From Microbacterium ginsengiterrae (GTDB taxonomy: Bacteria > Actinomycetota > Actinomycetes > Actinomycetales > Microbacteriaceae): DNA of 64,000 nt. Both the position numbers and the translations under genes were made by a program. Below the pieces are notes generated by a model. The model had not been told where the DNA came from. It was given only the letters and a program-made list of their open reading frames with translations, and searched no databases. Shown in pieces: positions 44,348 through 52,027 of this stretch. The stretch covers positions 2,232,001 through 2,296,000 of the forward strand of contig NZ_JACHMU010000001.1 of the NCBI RefSeq assembly GCF_014205075.1, given 5' to 3'. Within the stretch, counting starts at the first letter, position 1. Every line of letters begins with the position of its first letter.

Positions 44348-44383
44348 GAAAGGCCCGGAATCCGTGAGGATTCCGGGCCTTTC
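44348..44383. terminator. Bidirectional terminator between UPF0182 and the initiator tRNA
   Basis: GAAAGGCCCGGAATCC (44348-44363) and GGATTCCGGGCCTTTC (44368-44383) form a perfect 16-bp stem around a GTGA tetraloop, followed by TTGTG. On the minus strand it lies just downstream of the tRNA and would terminate its transcript. It is the strongest terminator in the window. Confidence 0.85.
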
Positions 44384-44394
44384 TTGTGTCGCAT

Positions 44395-44471
44395 TGGTTG
44401 CGGGGGCAGGATTTGAACCTACGACCTCCGGGTTATGAGCCCGGCGAGCTACCGAACTGCTCCACCCCGCG
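44395..44471 (-). tRNA. Initiator tRNA-Met (fMet), anticodon CAU
   Basis: The 77-nt cloverleaf includes an encoded CCA end (44395-44397). The anticodon CAU is the complement of 44435-44437. Position 1 is C and position 72 is A, which leaves the top of the acceptor stem unpaired. The anticodon stem ends in three consecutive G-C pairs (GGG/CCC). Both features mark the initiator rather than the elongator tRNA. The T-loop reads GGTTCAAATCC. Confidence 0.97.
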
Positions 44472-44482
44472 GCACGAGTTAT

Positions 44483-44511
44483 AGCCTAGCACGGGTTCTG
44501 CGTCTCGTCAC
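44483..44511 (-). promoter_or_regulatory. Promoter of the initiator tRNA
   Basis: On the minus strand GTGACG (complement of 44506-44511) and TAGGCT (complement of 44483-44488) are separated by exactly 17 bp. The predicted start is about five bases before the mature tRNA end. This is the best -35/-10 pair found in the window. Confidence 0.7.
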
Positions 44512-44545
44512 ATCGGGGCGGATGCGGTGGTGCGAGGATGGGGAC

Positions 44546-45337
44546 ATGTCCTCGATCGTCGCCGTGTGCCAGTTCCGCCCGACCGCTTCGCGCGCAGACA
44601 ATCGCGCCCGCATCGCCGAGTTCACGGCGGACGCCGCGGCCAGGGGTGCACGGTTGGTGGTCTTCCCGGAGTACGCCAGCTACTTCGTCGATCCGATGGA
44701 TGCGACGTTGCGGGAGAACGCGGAGACGGTGGAGGGCGACTTCGTCCGTGCGCTCCAGGCGATGGCAGCCGCCCACGACGTCACGATCATCGCGGGCCTC
44801 GTGGAGGAGGCAGGGGATCGCGTGCGCAACGCGCTCGTCGCGGTGGACGCCGACGGCCTGCGCGCCGTGTACCGCAAACAGCATCTCTATGACGCGTTCG
44901 GTCAGACCGAGTCCGACTGGATCGAGCCGGGGGCCATCGGGGCGCCGCAGACGCTGGAGATCGACGGGCTGCGGGTGGCGATGATGACCTGTTACGACCT
45001 CCGGTTCCCCGAGGTCGCCCGCACGCTGGTCGACGCGGGGGCCGATGTCATCGTCGTCCCCGCCGAGTGGGTACGCGGTCCGCTCAAGGAGCATCACTGG
45101 ACGACGCTGCTCGCGGCCCGCGCGATCGAGAACACCGTGTACGTCGTCGCCGCCGACCACCCGACGCCCGTCGGTGTCGGGCACTCACAGATCGTCGACC
45201 CGCAGGGGGTCGTGCGGGCCGGAGTCGGCACAGGGGAGGGGATCGCGGTGGCGGAGGTCAGCGCGGATGCCGTCGCCGAGGTCCGTGCGGTGAACCCCGT
45301 CCTGCGGTCGCGCCGCTACCGCGTCATTCCGCGCTGA
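44546..45337 (+). CDS. Carbon-nitrogen hydrolase (nitrilase superfamily)
   Basis: This protein of 263 residues has the Glu-Lys-Cys triad of the nitrilase superfamily: Glu in VVFPEYASYF near residue 42, Lys in YRKQHLYDAFGQ near residue 110 and Cys in MMTCYDLRFPE near residue 149. These enzymes hydrolyse amides such as omega-amides or deaminated glutathione, in the cytosol. The substrate here is not evident, but the next gene is a convergent PLP aminotransferase, and such pairs occur in omega-amidase (transaminase plus omega-amidase) routes. That link is inference. The ATG is chosen for homologue fit. Confidence 0.9.
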   Translation: MSSIVAVCQFRPTASRADNRARIAEFTADAAARGARLVVFPEYASYFVDPMDATLRENAETVEGDFVRALQAMAAAHDVTIIAGLVEEAGDRVRNALVAVDADGLRAVYRKQHLYDAFGQTESDWIEPGAIGAPQTLEIDGLRVAMMTCYDLRFPEVARTLVDAGADVIVVPAEWVRGPLKEHHWTTLLAARAIENTVYVVAADHPTPVGVGHSQIVDPQGVVRAGVGTGEGIAVAEVSADAVAEVRAVNPVLRSRRYRVIPR

Positions 45338-45349
45338 ACGTCCCTCCGC

Positions 45350-46552
45350 TCACCAGGTGGCGGCGGACAGTCGCCGAGCCGCCTCCTCGAGCACGTCGAC
45401 GCGCTTGCAGGCCGCGAACCTCACCAGCCCGGCGTAGTCGGCCTGATGATCGGGGCTGACGAACGCGCTGAGCGGGATCGCGACGACTCCGGCGCGCTCC
45501 GGCAGAGCGCGCGAGAAGGCCGCGGCATCCGCTCCGCCGAGAGATGAGGCGTCGGCGACCGTGAAGTATCCCCCCTGAGGGGGACACACGTCGAAGCCGG
45601 CCGAGCGAAGGCCGTCGGCGAGGATCGCGTGCTTGCGCTCGAGAGCGGCCGCGGCATCCGTGAAGAAGGCGTCCGGCAGGCGCAGCCCCGCGGCGATCGC
45701 GGGCTGGAAGGCCGAACCGTTGACGTACGTGAGGTACTGCTTCACCGTGAGCACCGCGGTGATGAGCTCGGCCGGTCCGTGCACCCAGCCGATCTTCCAT
45801 CCGGTCGTGTTGAACGTCTTGCCGCCGGAGGAGATCGTCAGGGTGCGCTCCGCGGCGCCGGGGAGGGTCGCCAGCGGTACATGCGGCCCGGTGAAGGTGA
45901 GGTGCTCGTAGACCTCGTCGGTGACGATGACGGCGTCGTGGGCATGCGCCAGACGGACGATCTCGGCCTGCACCTCGGGAGCGAAGACGACGCCGGTGGG
46001 GTTGTGCGGGTCGTTGACGAGGATGATGCGCGTCCGGTCGGTGACGGCCGCTGCGAGTTCGTCGAGATCCGGCTGGAAGTCCGGTCGGCGGAGCGGAACG
46101 GTCCGCAGCCTCGCGCCGGCGAGAGCCACCGCGGCGGCATAGGAGTCGTAATACGGCTCGAACACGACGACCTCGTCGTCCGGGGAGTCGATCAGCGCGA
46201 GAAGGGTGGCTGTGAGCGCCTCCGTGGCACCCGCTGTGACGAGGACCTCCGAGTCCGGCGACACGTCCAGGCCGTAGAACCGGAGCTGATGCTCACTGAT
46301 CGCCGCGAGCAGGTCCGGGTCGCCCCGCCCAGGCGGGTACTGATTCACGCCTCGCGAGATCGCCTCGCGGGCCGCCTCGAGCACCTCGATCGGGCCGTCC
46401 TCGTCGGGGAAGCCTTGGCCGAGATTGATCGCGCCGGTCCGCACTGCTGCCGCCGACATCTCTGCGAAGATGGTGGGCGCGACGACGCCGTCGGCGGAGA
46501 GCAGCCCTGCTCCGGCCGCTGTGCGCCTCCAGGCGCCGGGAATAGCACTCAT
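45350..46552 (-). CDS. Class I/II PLP-dependent aminotransferase
   Basis: This protein of 400 residues has fold-type I aminotransferase motifs: INLGQGFPDEDGP near residue 45, VFEPYYDSYAAAV near residue 125, NDPHNPTGVVF near residue 175 and the PLP lysine in SSGGKTFNTTGWKIG near residue 240. The sequence resembles the kynurenine/glutamine transaminase K-like and methionine aminotransferase group. The ATG at 46552 follows TAGCCT (complement of 46560-46565) by seven bases; longer in-frame starts lie beyond that promoter and are rejected. It is convergent with the nitrilase gene. Confidence 0.88.
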   Translation of the reverse strand: MSAIPGAWRRTAAGAGLLSADGVVAPTIFAEMSAAAVRTGAINLGQGFPDEDGPIEVLEAAREAISRGVNQYPPGRGDPDLLAAISEHQLRFYGLDVSPDSEVLVTAGATEALTATLLALIDSPDDEVVVFEPYYDSYAAAVALAGARLRTVPLRRPDFQPDLDELAAAVTDRTRIILVNDPHNPTGVVFAPEVQAEIVRLAHAHDAVIVTDEVYEHLTFTGPHVPLATLPGAAERTLTISSGGKTFNTTGWKIGWVHGPAELITAVLTVKQYLTYVNGSAFQPAIAAGLRLPDAFFTDAAAALERKHAILADGLRSAGFDVCPPQGGYFTVADASSLGGADAAAFSRALPERAGVVAIPLSAFVSPDHQADYAGLVRFAACKRVDVLEEAARRLSAATW

Positions 46553-46649
46553 GCAAACCAGGCTAAGGCCATAGGGAGCACTCACCCGGCCCATACGGAA
46601 TGCACAGCTACGGAGCGCACTCTGAGATGGCGTCGATGAAGGAGCAGAC

Positions 46650-48158
46650 ATGAACGACAACCACACCCCTGAGCAGCCCGGGACCCCGGAGCAGCCGACC
46701 CCGCATGTCGCGGGTGCCGGTCACGACATGCCGAGCGCGTTCACGTCGCCGGTGCACCCCTCCGCACCGCCCGCAGGCTCGGCCGGACAGGGGTTCCCGC
46801 CGCCCCACCAGCCCGTGATGAACGCAGGCGCGGCCTTCGGGGTCGGGGCGCAGGCGGATCCGAACGCGCAGACGCTGCCTGTCCCGCCGTACGGCGAGTA
46901 CACCATCCGCGATGGCGAGACCGGCGCCCCCGTGACGCCCGTCGCCACGGCGCCGAAGGAGAAGAAGCCGTTCGGCGCGGGCAAGGTGGCCGCCCTCATC
47001 GTCGCCGCCTCGCTGGTCGGCGGTGCTGCGGGTCTCGGGACGAGCTACCTCGGCAACACGCTGTGGGCGCCGTCGGTGGGCTCCTCGGCCTCCGGACCGG
47101 GCGCCATCAGCGTGAACAACCCCGGCTCGGTCAACGAGACGACCGCGATCGCCACCGAGGTCCTGCCTTCTGTCGTCACGATCCAGGCCGCCGGCGCCAG
47201 CGGATCCGGCAGCGGCTCCGGTGTGGTCCTCAGTGACGACGGCTACGTGCTCACGAACACGCACGTGGTGACCCTCGGCGGAGCAGAGGCCAACCCGACG
47301 ATCCGCGTGACGACATCCGATGGTCGGCTCTACGACGCGGAGATCGTCGGCACCGACCCCATCTACGACCTCGCGGTGATCAAGCTCGACGGTGCGGAGG
47401 ACCTCAAGCCCATCGAGTTCGCCGACTCGTCCGAGCTCAACGTCGGCTCGACCGCCGTCGCGGTGGGGGCTCCGCTCGGGTTGTCGAACTCCGTCACGAC
47501 GGGGGTCGTGAGCGCGCTGAACCGCAGCATCCAGATCGCCTCCTCCGCGCTGCCCGACTCGGCGGCCGAGGACGCGCCGGAGGACGCCCCGGAGAACCAG
47601 GGTGGCAGCCCGTTCCAGTTCGACCTCCCCGGCACACAGCAGCGCGGCGCGAACCAGTCCATCTCGATCTCCGTGATCCAGACGGATGCCGCGATCAACC
47701 CCGGGAACTCCGGAGGAGCACTCGTCGACAGCGAGGGGCGCCTCATCGGGATCAACGTCGCCATCGCCACGGCCGGATCCGCCGAGGAATCCGGATCCAT
47801 CGGCGTGGGGTTCTCGATCCCGTCGAACATCGCCAAGCGCGTGTCCGAGGAGATCATCGAGACGGGCGAGGCGACCCACGGTCTGCTGGGCGCCACGGTG
47901 CAGGATGCCGCGTCGCTCGAGTCGGCCTCCGTCGCCGGGGCCGCGATCGTCGAGACCTCCCGCGGAGGTGCGGCCGCCGATGCCGGCCTGCGCGGCGGAG
48001 ACATCGTGACGCAGTTCAACGGGCTCCCCATCACGGGGGCGACCGACCTCACCGCGCAGGTCCGTGCCGTCGCCGCCGGCAGTGAGGCCACGGTCACCTA
48101 TGTGCGCGACGGAAAGTCGTACGAGACGGATGTGACCCTCGGCGAGCTCGACCTCTGA
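46650..48158 (+). CDS. HtrA/DegP-like membrane-anchored serine protease with PDZ domain
   Basis: This protein of 502 residues has a Pro/Gly-rich cytoplasmic N-terminus (about 110 residues), one membrane helix (about 113-133) and a trypsin-like domain. His is in LTNTHVV near residue 204, Asp in YDLAVIKL near residue 238, and Ser in NPGNSGGAL near residue 353. A C-terminal PDZ domain (about 415-500) includes AADAGLRGGDIV. An acidic insert (EDAPEDAPENQG) lies in the protease domain. It is a cell-envelope quality-control protease. The ATG has AAGGAG upstream. A 15-bp hairpin follows, overlapping the next gene's start. Confidence 0.93.
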   Translation: MNDNHTPEQPGTPEQPTPHVAGAGHDMPSAFTSPVHPSAPPAGSAGQGFPPPHQPVMNAGAAFGVGAQADPNAQTLPVPPYGEYTIRDGETGAPVTPVATAPKEKKPFGAGKVAALIVAASLVGGAAGLGTSYLGNTLWAPSVGSSASGPGAISVNNPGSVNETTAIATEVLPSVVTIQAAGASGSGSGSGVVLSDDGYVLTNTHVVTLGGAEANPTIRVTTSDGRLYDAEIVGTDPIYDLAVIKLDGAEDLKPIEFADSSELNVGSTAVAVGAPLGLSNSVTTGVVSALNRSIQIASSALPDSAAEDAPEDAPENQGGSPFQFDLPGTQQRGANQSISISVIQTDAAINPGNSGGALVDSEGRLIGINVAIATAGSAEESGSIGVGFSIPSNIAKRVSEEIIETGEATHGLLGATVQDAASLESASVAGAAIVETSRGGAAADAGLRGGDIVTQFNGLPITGATDLTAQVRAVAAGSEATVTYVRDGKSYETDVTLGELDL

Positions 48159-48174
48159 GCGACGTCGCAGTCCA

Positions 48175-48211
48175 GGACGCCACCCCGCGATAGGCTCGCG
48201 GGGTGGCGTCC
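48175..48211 (+). terminator. htrA terminator hairpin that embeds the next gene's promoter and start codon
   Basis: GGACGCCACCCCGCG (48175-48189) pairs perfectly over 15 bp with CGCGGGGTGGCGTCC (48197-48211), and TTCTCTTTC follows as a tail. The loop contains TAGGCT (48191-48196), the probable -10 box of the next gene. Its GTG start (48203-48205) lies in the right arm. A transcript from htrA would form the hairpin; a leaderless transcript starting at 48203 would lack the left arm. Confidence 0.75.
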
Positions 48212-49456
48212 TTCTCTTTCGGCTCCGGGAACGCGGCGAAGCTGCTGCGCATCCCGCTGTATGCCGCCGGGCGCACAGGAACCCTCCTCGTCCCCCGTGG
48301 GCGCCGCTGGGTGTTCGGCAGCGCGGTCGGGATCGGCGACGGGGCACTCGCGCTGTGGCGCGTGGCCACGGCGGAAGGGCACGACGCGCTGTGGCTCGTC
48401 TCGACGGACCGTGCGGCCGCCGACGCCGCATCCGCCGGCATCCCGACGATTCGCCGGGACTCGTGGCGCGGCTGGTGGGAGACGGCACGTGCCGAGGTGA
48501 TCGTCGTCACGCACGGCCAGGGCGATGTGAACCGATACGCCGTGGCCGGATCCTTCCTCGTCCAGCTCTGGCACGGCATCCCGCTCAAACGCATCGGGCT
48601 CGACTCCCCGGCCACCACGCAAGTCCCGAACGTGCCGGGTGCGGGGATGCTCCGTCGGATCGTCGAAGTCCTCTACCGCGCGACGGCGCAGCGCATCCGG
48701 TTGATGCCGGCGGCATCCGATCGGGCGCGGGGCCGACTGGAGTCCGCCTTCGCTCTCGGAGAGCAGCGCGTCGTGGTGACGGGTGAGCCGCGCGTCGATG
48801 TGCTCTCCGCCGGCACGGCCGAACAGCGCAGGGAGAACGCGTCGGCGCTCCTGGAAGAAGCGACGGGCCCGCTTCCGCCCGGTGCGCGCACGATCCTGTA
48901 CGCACCCACCTGGCGCGACGGGGAGGACGACCCCGCAGTGCCGACCGCCCATGAGTGGGTGCGGATCATCGCGATGCTCGAGCGCCGCGACGCCGTGCTC
49001 TTCGTCCGCTCGCATCCGCTCGGCGCCGGTGCCTACCGGTCGCCGCTGCCCAGCGCGCGGGTACGGATGCTCGGCTCGTCGGTGCTGAATGACGTGACCC
49101 CGGCGCTGCCCGGCATCGACGTCCTCGTCACGGATTACTCGTCCATGGCGTACGACGCCGGACTCCTCGCCATGCCGGTGCTGTACCTCGCGCCCGATGC
49201 GGAGGAGTACGCGCACTCCCGCGGCTTCTACGGCCGCCTCGAGGACGTCGCCGCCGGCGGCGCGGTCAGCGACTGGGACGCACTGCTGGACGAGATCGAC
49301 GGAGTACTGACCGACCACCGGGCATTCGCGGAGAAGGCCGCCCGATCTCACGCGCTGAGTGCGCAGATGCACGCGTACCGTGACGGCGGGAACACGCGCC
49401 GTGTGTACGAAGCCATACGTGCGCGGGGGATCCCCGCGCCGAGAGGAGCACGATGA
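48203..49456 (+). CDS. CDP-glycerol glycerophosphotransferase family protein (1)
   Basis: This protein of 417 residues is a GT-B-like TagB/TagF-family transferase. The family motifs are QLWHGIPLKRIG near residue 122, TILYAPTWRDGED near residue 230, FVRSHPLG near residue 270 and VTDYSSMAYD near residue 312. Such enzymes transfer glycerol-phosphate or similar polyol-phosphate units from CDP-activated donors in wall teichoic acid synthesis on the inner face of the membrane. The GTG lies six bases after TAGGCT inside a hairpin loop. The stop overlaps the next transferase gene by four bases. Which linkage it makes cannot be decided. Confidence 0.88.
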   Translation: MASFSFGSGNAAKLLRIPLYAAGRTGTLLVPRGRRWVFGSAVGIGDGALALWRVATAEGHDALWLVSTDRAAADAASAGIPTIRRDSWRGWWETARAEVIVVTHGQGDVNRYAVAGSFLVQLWHGIPLKRIGLDSPATTQVPNVPGAGMLRRIVEVLYRATAQRIRLMPAASDRARGRLESAFALGEQRVVVTGEPRVDVLSAGTAEQRRENASALLEEATGPLPPGARTILYAPTWRDGEDDPAVPTAHEWVRIIAMLERRDAVLFVRSHPLGAGAYRSPLPSARVRMLGSSVLNDVTPALPGIDVLVTDYSSMAYDAGLLAMPVLYLAPDAEEYAHSRGFYGRLEDVAAGGAVSDWDALLDEIDGVLTDHRAFAEKAARSHALSAQMHAYRDGGNTRRVYEAIRARGIPAPRGAR

Positions 49457-50892
49457 CCACTGCCCACATCGACGAGCAGGCCGAGAAGCTGATCGTTTCC
49501 GGTGCCGGACCGCGGCCGGCCTCGGCCGTGCTCGAAGGTCCGCGCGCGCGGGTCACGGGCAGGATCACCGGTGGGGGGAAGACGTGGAAGGCGACGTTCG
49601 TCCTCCGCGCGGCGCGATGGGGCGGTGCGGAGTTGCCGTTGCCCTCCGGCGAATACGTGCTGCACGTCGATGGCGAGGACCTGTCGGCGCTCGACCTGCC
49701 GTCGCATCTGCTGGCCCGGCTGCGGATCTCCCTCCGAGGCTCGCACGTCGTGATCGCGCCGCCCTTGTCGGACGAGGACGCATCCGACGACGGGCAGGCC
49801 GCGCTGGAGAGCCGCTACGTCTCGGAGCAGGGGGGAGACGAGAACGCCGTCTTCTTCGAGAGCTTCTACGGGCAGATCGCCGGGTGCAACCCCCGGGCGA
49901 TCGACCGCGAGATCGCGCGTCGCGCGCCCGGAGTCACCCGGTACTGGAGCGTGATCGATCTGTCCGTGCCGGTGCCGGAGGGCGCGGTCGCGGTCGTGGA
50001 GGGCAGCCCGCAGTGGTGGCGTGCGCGTGGCGCTGCACGACTGCTGGTCGTGAATGACTGGCTGCGCCGGAGATTCGTGCGCAGGAGCGGCCAGAAGGTG
50101 CTGCAGACGTGGCACGGCACTCCGCTGAAGAGACTCGCTCTGCACCGTCCGGGGTTCGATCCGCGGCGGATGGCCGCCATCGTCAAGGAGTCGCGGCGCT
50201 GGGATGTGCTGCTGGCGCAGAACCTCTACTCGGAGCGCATCCTCAAGAAGGCGTACGCGTTCTTCGGGAAGCCGATCTGGACGGACGGGTACCCCCGCAA
50301 CGACATGCTCGTCACGGGCGATGGCGCCGCCACGCGTGAGGCGCTCGGCATCGGAGAAGACGAGCGCGTACTCCTCTACGCGCCGACCTGGCGCGACGAC
50401 CGCGCCGAGATGGTCGACTTCGTCGATCCGCAGCGCCTCGCCGAGGACGCGGATGCCGTCGTGCTCGTCCGCGGCCATTCGCGAACGCTGCGCCAGGGCA
50501 AGGATCACGGCGGGGCACGGGTGATCGACGTCACCGGGTTCCCCGAGACCGCCCGTCTGCTGCTCATCGCCGACGCGCTCATCACCGACTACTCCTCGGT
50601 CATGTTCGACTTCAGCGTCACAGGGAAGCCGATGTTCTTCCTCGTCCCCGACATGGAGCACTATCGGGGGCAGCTGCGCGGGTTCTACTTCGATCTGGCC
50701 GCACGGGCCCCCGGTCCGCTCGTGACGTCGCAGGATGAGCTCGTCGCCGCGCTGCGCGACGAATCGGTGACCGGTCGGTTCGCGCCGCGCTACGCGGCGT
50801 GGCGGGCGCAGTTCAACCGTCTCGACGACGGTCGTGCCGCCGAGCGAGTGGTCTCACGGATCCTCGACCTCGGATACCTCGACGCACGGTGA
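49453..50892 (+). CDS. CDP-glycerol:poly(glycerophosphate) glycerophosphotransferase (2)
   Basis: This protein of 479 residues has an N-terminal accessory part (to about residue 150) that binds neither membrane nor nucleotide in any obvious way, and then the TagF-like domain. Its motifs are VLQTWHGTPLKRL near residue 217, LLYAPTWRDD near residue 310, LVRGHSRT near residue 338 and LITDYSSVMFDF near residue 377. It is likely the polymerase or primer-extending enzyme for a glycerol- or ribitol-phosphate polymer. The ATG has GAGAGGAGC upstream and overlaps the previous gene by four bases. It ends 12 bases from the convergent GT2 gene. Confidence 0.89.
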   Translation: MTTAHIDEQAEKLIVSGAGPRPASAVLEGPRARVTGRITGGGKTWKATFVLRAARWGGAELPLPSGEYVLHVDGEDLSALDLPSHLLARLRISLRGSHVVIAPPLSDEDASDDGQAALESRYVSEQGGDENAVFFESFYGQIAGCNPRAIDREIARRAPGVTRYWSVIDLSVPVPEGAVAVVEGSPQWWRARGAARLLVVNDWLRRRFVRRSGQKVLQTWHGTPLKRLALHRPGFDPRRMAAIVKESRRWDVLLAQNLYSERILKKAYAFFGKPIWTDGYPRNDMLVTGDGAATREALGIGEDERVLLYAPTWRDDRAEMVDFVDPQRLAEDADAVVLVRGHSRTLRQGKDHGGARVIDVTGFPETARLLLIADALITDYSSVMFDFSVTGKPMFFLVPDMEHYRGQLRGFYFDLAARAPGPLVTSQDELVAALRDESVTGRFAPRYAAWRAQFNRLDDGRAAERVVSRILDLGYLDAR

Positions 50893-50904
50893 CGGAGGAC
50901 GCCG

Positions 50905-51978
50905 CTACGGCAGTGGCGTGTTCTGTGTGCCGAGGCGTGATGCGTCGACGGTGTCGCGGGCCCCGCGCAGGACGCCCCCGATGAACCCGAAACCCCACGC
51001 GAGGTGCATCGTCGGCAGGACGGCGAGCGTCCAGACGCGTTCTCGGGGGGTGCGCCCACCGCCCGGCTTGAGCGCCATGGCACCGACGAGAAGGCTGTAC
51101 GCGATCAACGGCAGGTAGACGACGGATGCCACGAGCGACGCGACGCCGCCCAGGACCCGCGAGAGCTGCAGCGCGCCGACGATGACGGCGAGCACGACAT
51201 CGAGCAGGAGTGCGGGCGGAGCGAAGAAGCGCAGTCCGTTGCTGCGGCCGTACCGTCGCACCAACTCCCCGCGCCACGCGCCGGTCGCCTTGAACTGCCG
51301 CGCCAGCCGCCACCAGCTCTCCCTCGGCCAGTAGGTGACCGAGAGCTTCGGGTCCAGCCACACGGTGTGCCCCGCCTGACGGATGCGGAGGTTCAGCTCC
51401 CAGTCCTCCCCGCGGCGGATCGTCTCGTCGAACATCCCCACCTCGTCGAGGACCTCTCGGCGGATGACGCCGAGGTACGCCGACTCCGCTTCACCCTCGT
51501 GCGTGGTGCCGTGGTATGCGCCGCCGCCGAGACCGATCGGCGAGTTGTACGCGCGGGCCACGGCCTTCTGGAACGGTGTGCGGCCGTCGGCGCGCATCAC
51601 ACCACCGACATTGGCGGCGCCGGTGCGTCGAAGGGTGGCGAGGGCACGCTGGGCATACCCGGGCGCGAGTTCGGAGTGCGCGTCGACCCGCACGATCACC
51701 GGGTGGCGACTGGCGCGGATGGCGGCGTTGAGGCCGACGGGGATGTGCGCGGCGGGGTTGTCGACGAGACGGATGCGGTCGTCCTGTTCCGCCAGACGTT
51801 GGGCGAGCTCGGTCGTGCCGTCCGTCGATGGCCCGAGGGCGAGGATGAGCTCGCTCGGTCCTTCGAGCTCCTGGGCGAGGACGGAGTCCACTGCGTGCTC
51901 GAGATACGCGCGCTCGTTGAGCACGGGCATGATGAACGACACTCCGGTCGCGGGTGTTGCCGAATCGTGCTCTTCCAC
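50905..51978 (-). CDS. GT2 glycosyltransferase with C-terminal membrane helices
   Basis: This protein of 357 residues has a GT-A catalytic domain with SFIMPVLNERAYLE near residue 14, the metal motif VRVDAHSE near residue 97, the acceptor-site RRGEDWELNLR near residue 188 and RQFKATGAWR near residue 232. Three or four membrane helices follow from about residue 255. This layout matches ExoA-like transferases that build glycans on lipid carriers. The GTG at 51976-51978 follows CATGAT by six bases. It is inverted within the CDP-glycerol transferase group. Donor sugar is unknown. Confidence 0.87.
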   Translation of the reverse strand: MEEHDSATPATGVSFIMPVLNERAYLEHAVDSVLAQELEGPSELILALGPSTDGTTELAQRLAEQDDRIRLVDNPAAHIPVGLNAAIRASRHPVIVRVDAHSELAPGYAQRALATLRRTGAANVGGVMRADGRTPFQKAVARAYNSPIGLGGGAYHGTTHEGEAESAYLGVIRREVLDEVGMFDETIRRGEDWELNLRIRQAGHTVWLDPKLSVTYWPRESWWRLARQFKATGAWRGELVRRYGRSNGLRFFAPPALLLDVVLAVIVGALQLSRVLGGVASLVASVVYLPLIAYSLLVGAMALKPGGGRTPRERVWTLAVLPTMHLAWGFGFIGGVLRGARDTVDASRLGTQNTPLP

Positions 51979-52027
51979 TCGTCGATCATGTCATGACGCG
52001 CTGAGCGACCATGCGTACTCTTGAGAG

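Noticed and set aside
44395..44471. Initiator tRNA as an integration site for a genomic island
   Set aside because: No integrase gene or direct repeat of the tRNA 3' end was seen on either side, and the flanking genes are core-type.
46608..48488. Minus-strand ORF of 626 codons opposite htrA
   Set aside because: It lacks motifs and spans a terminator and promoter. htrA has all catalytic residues.
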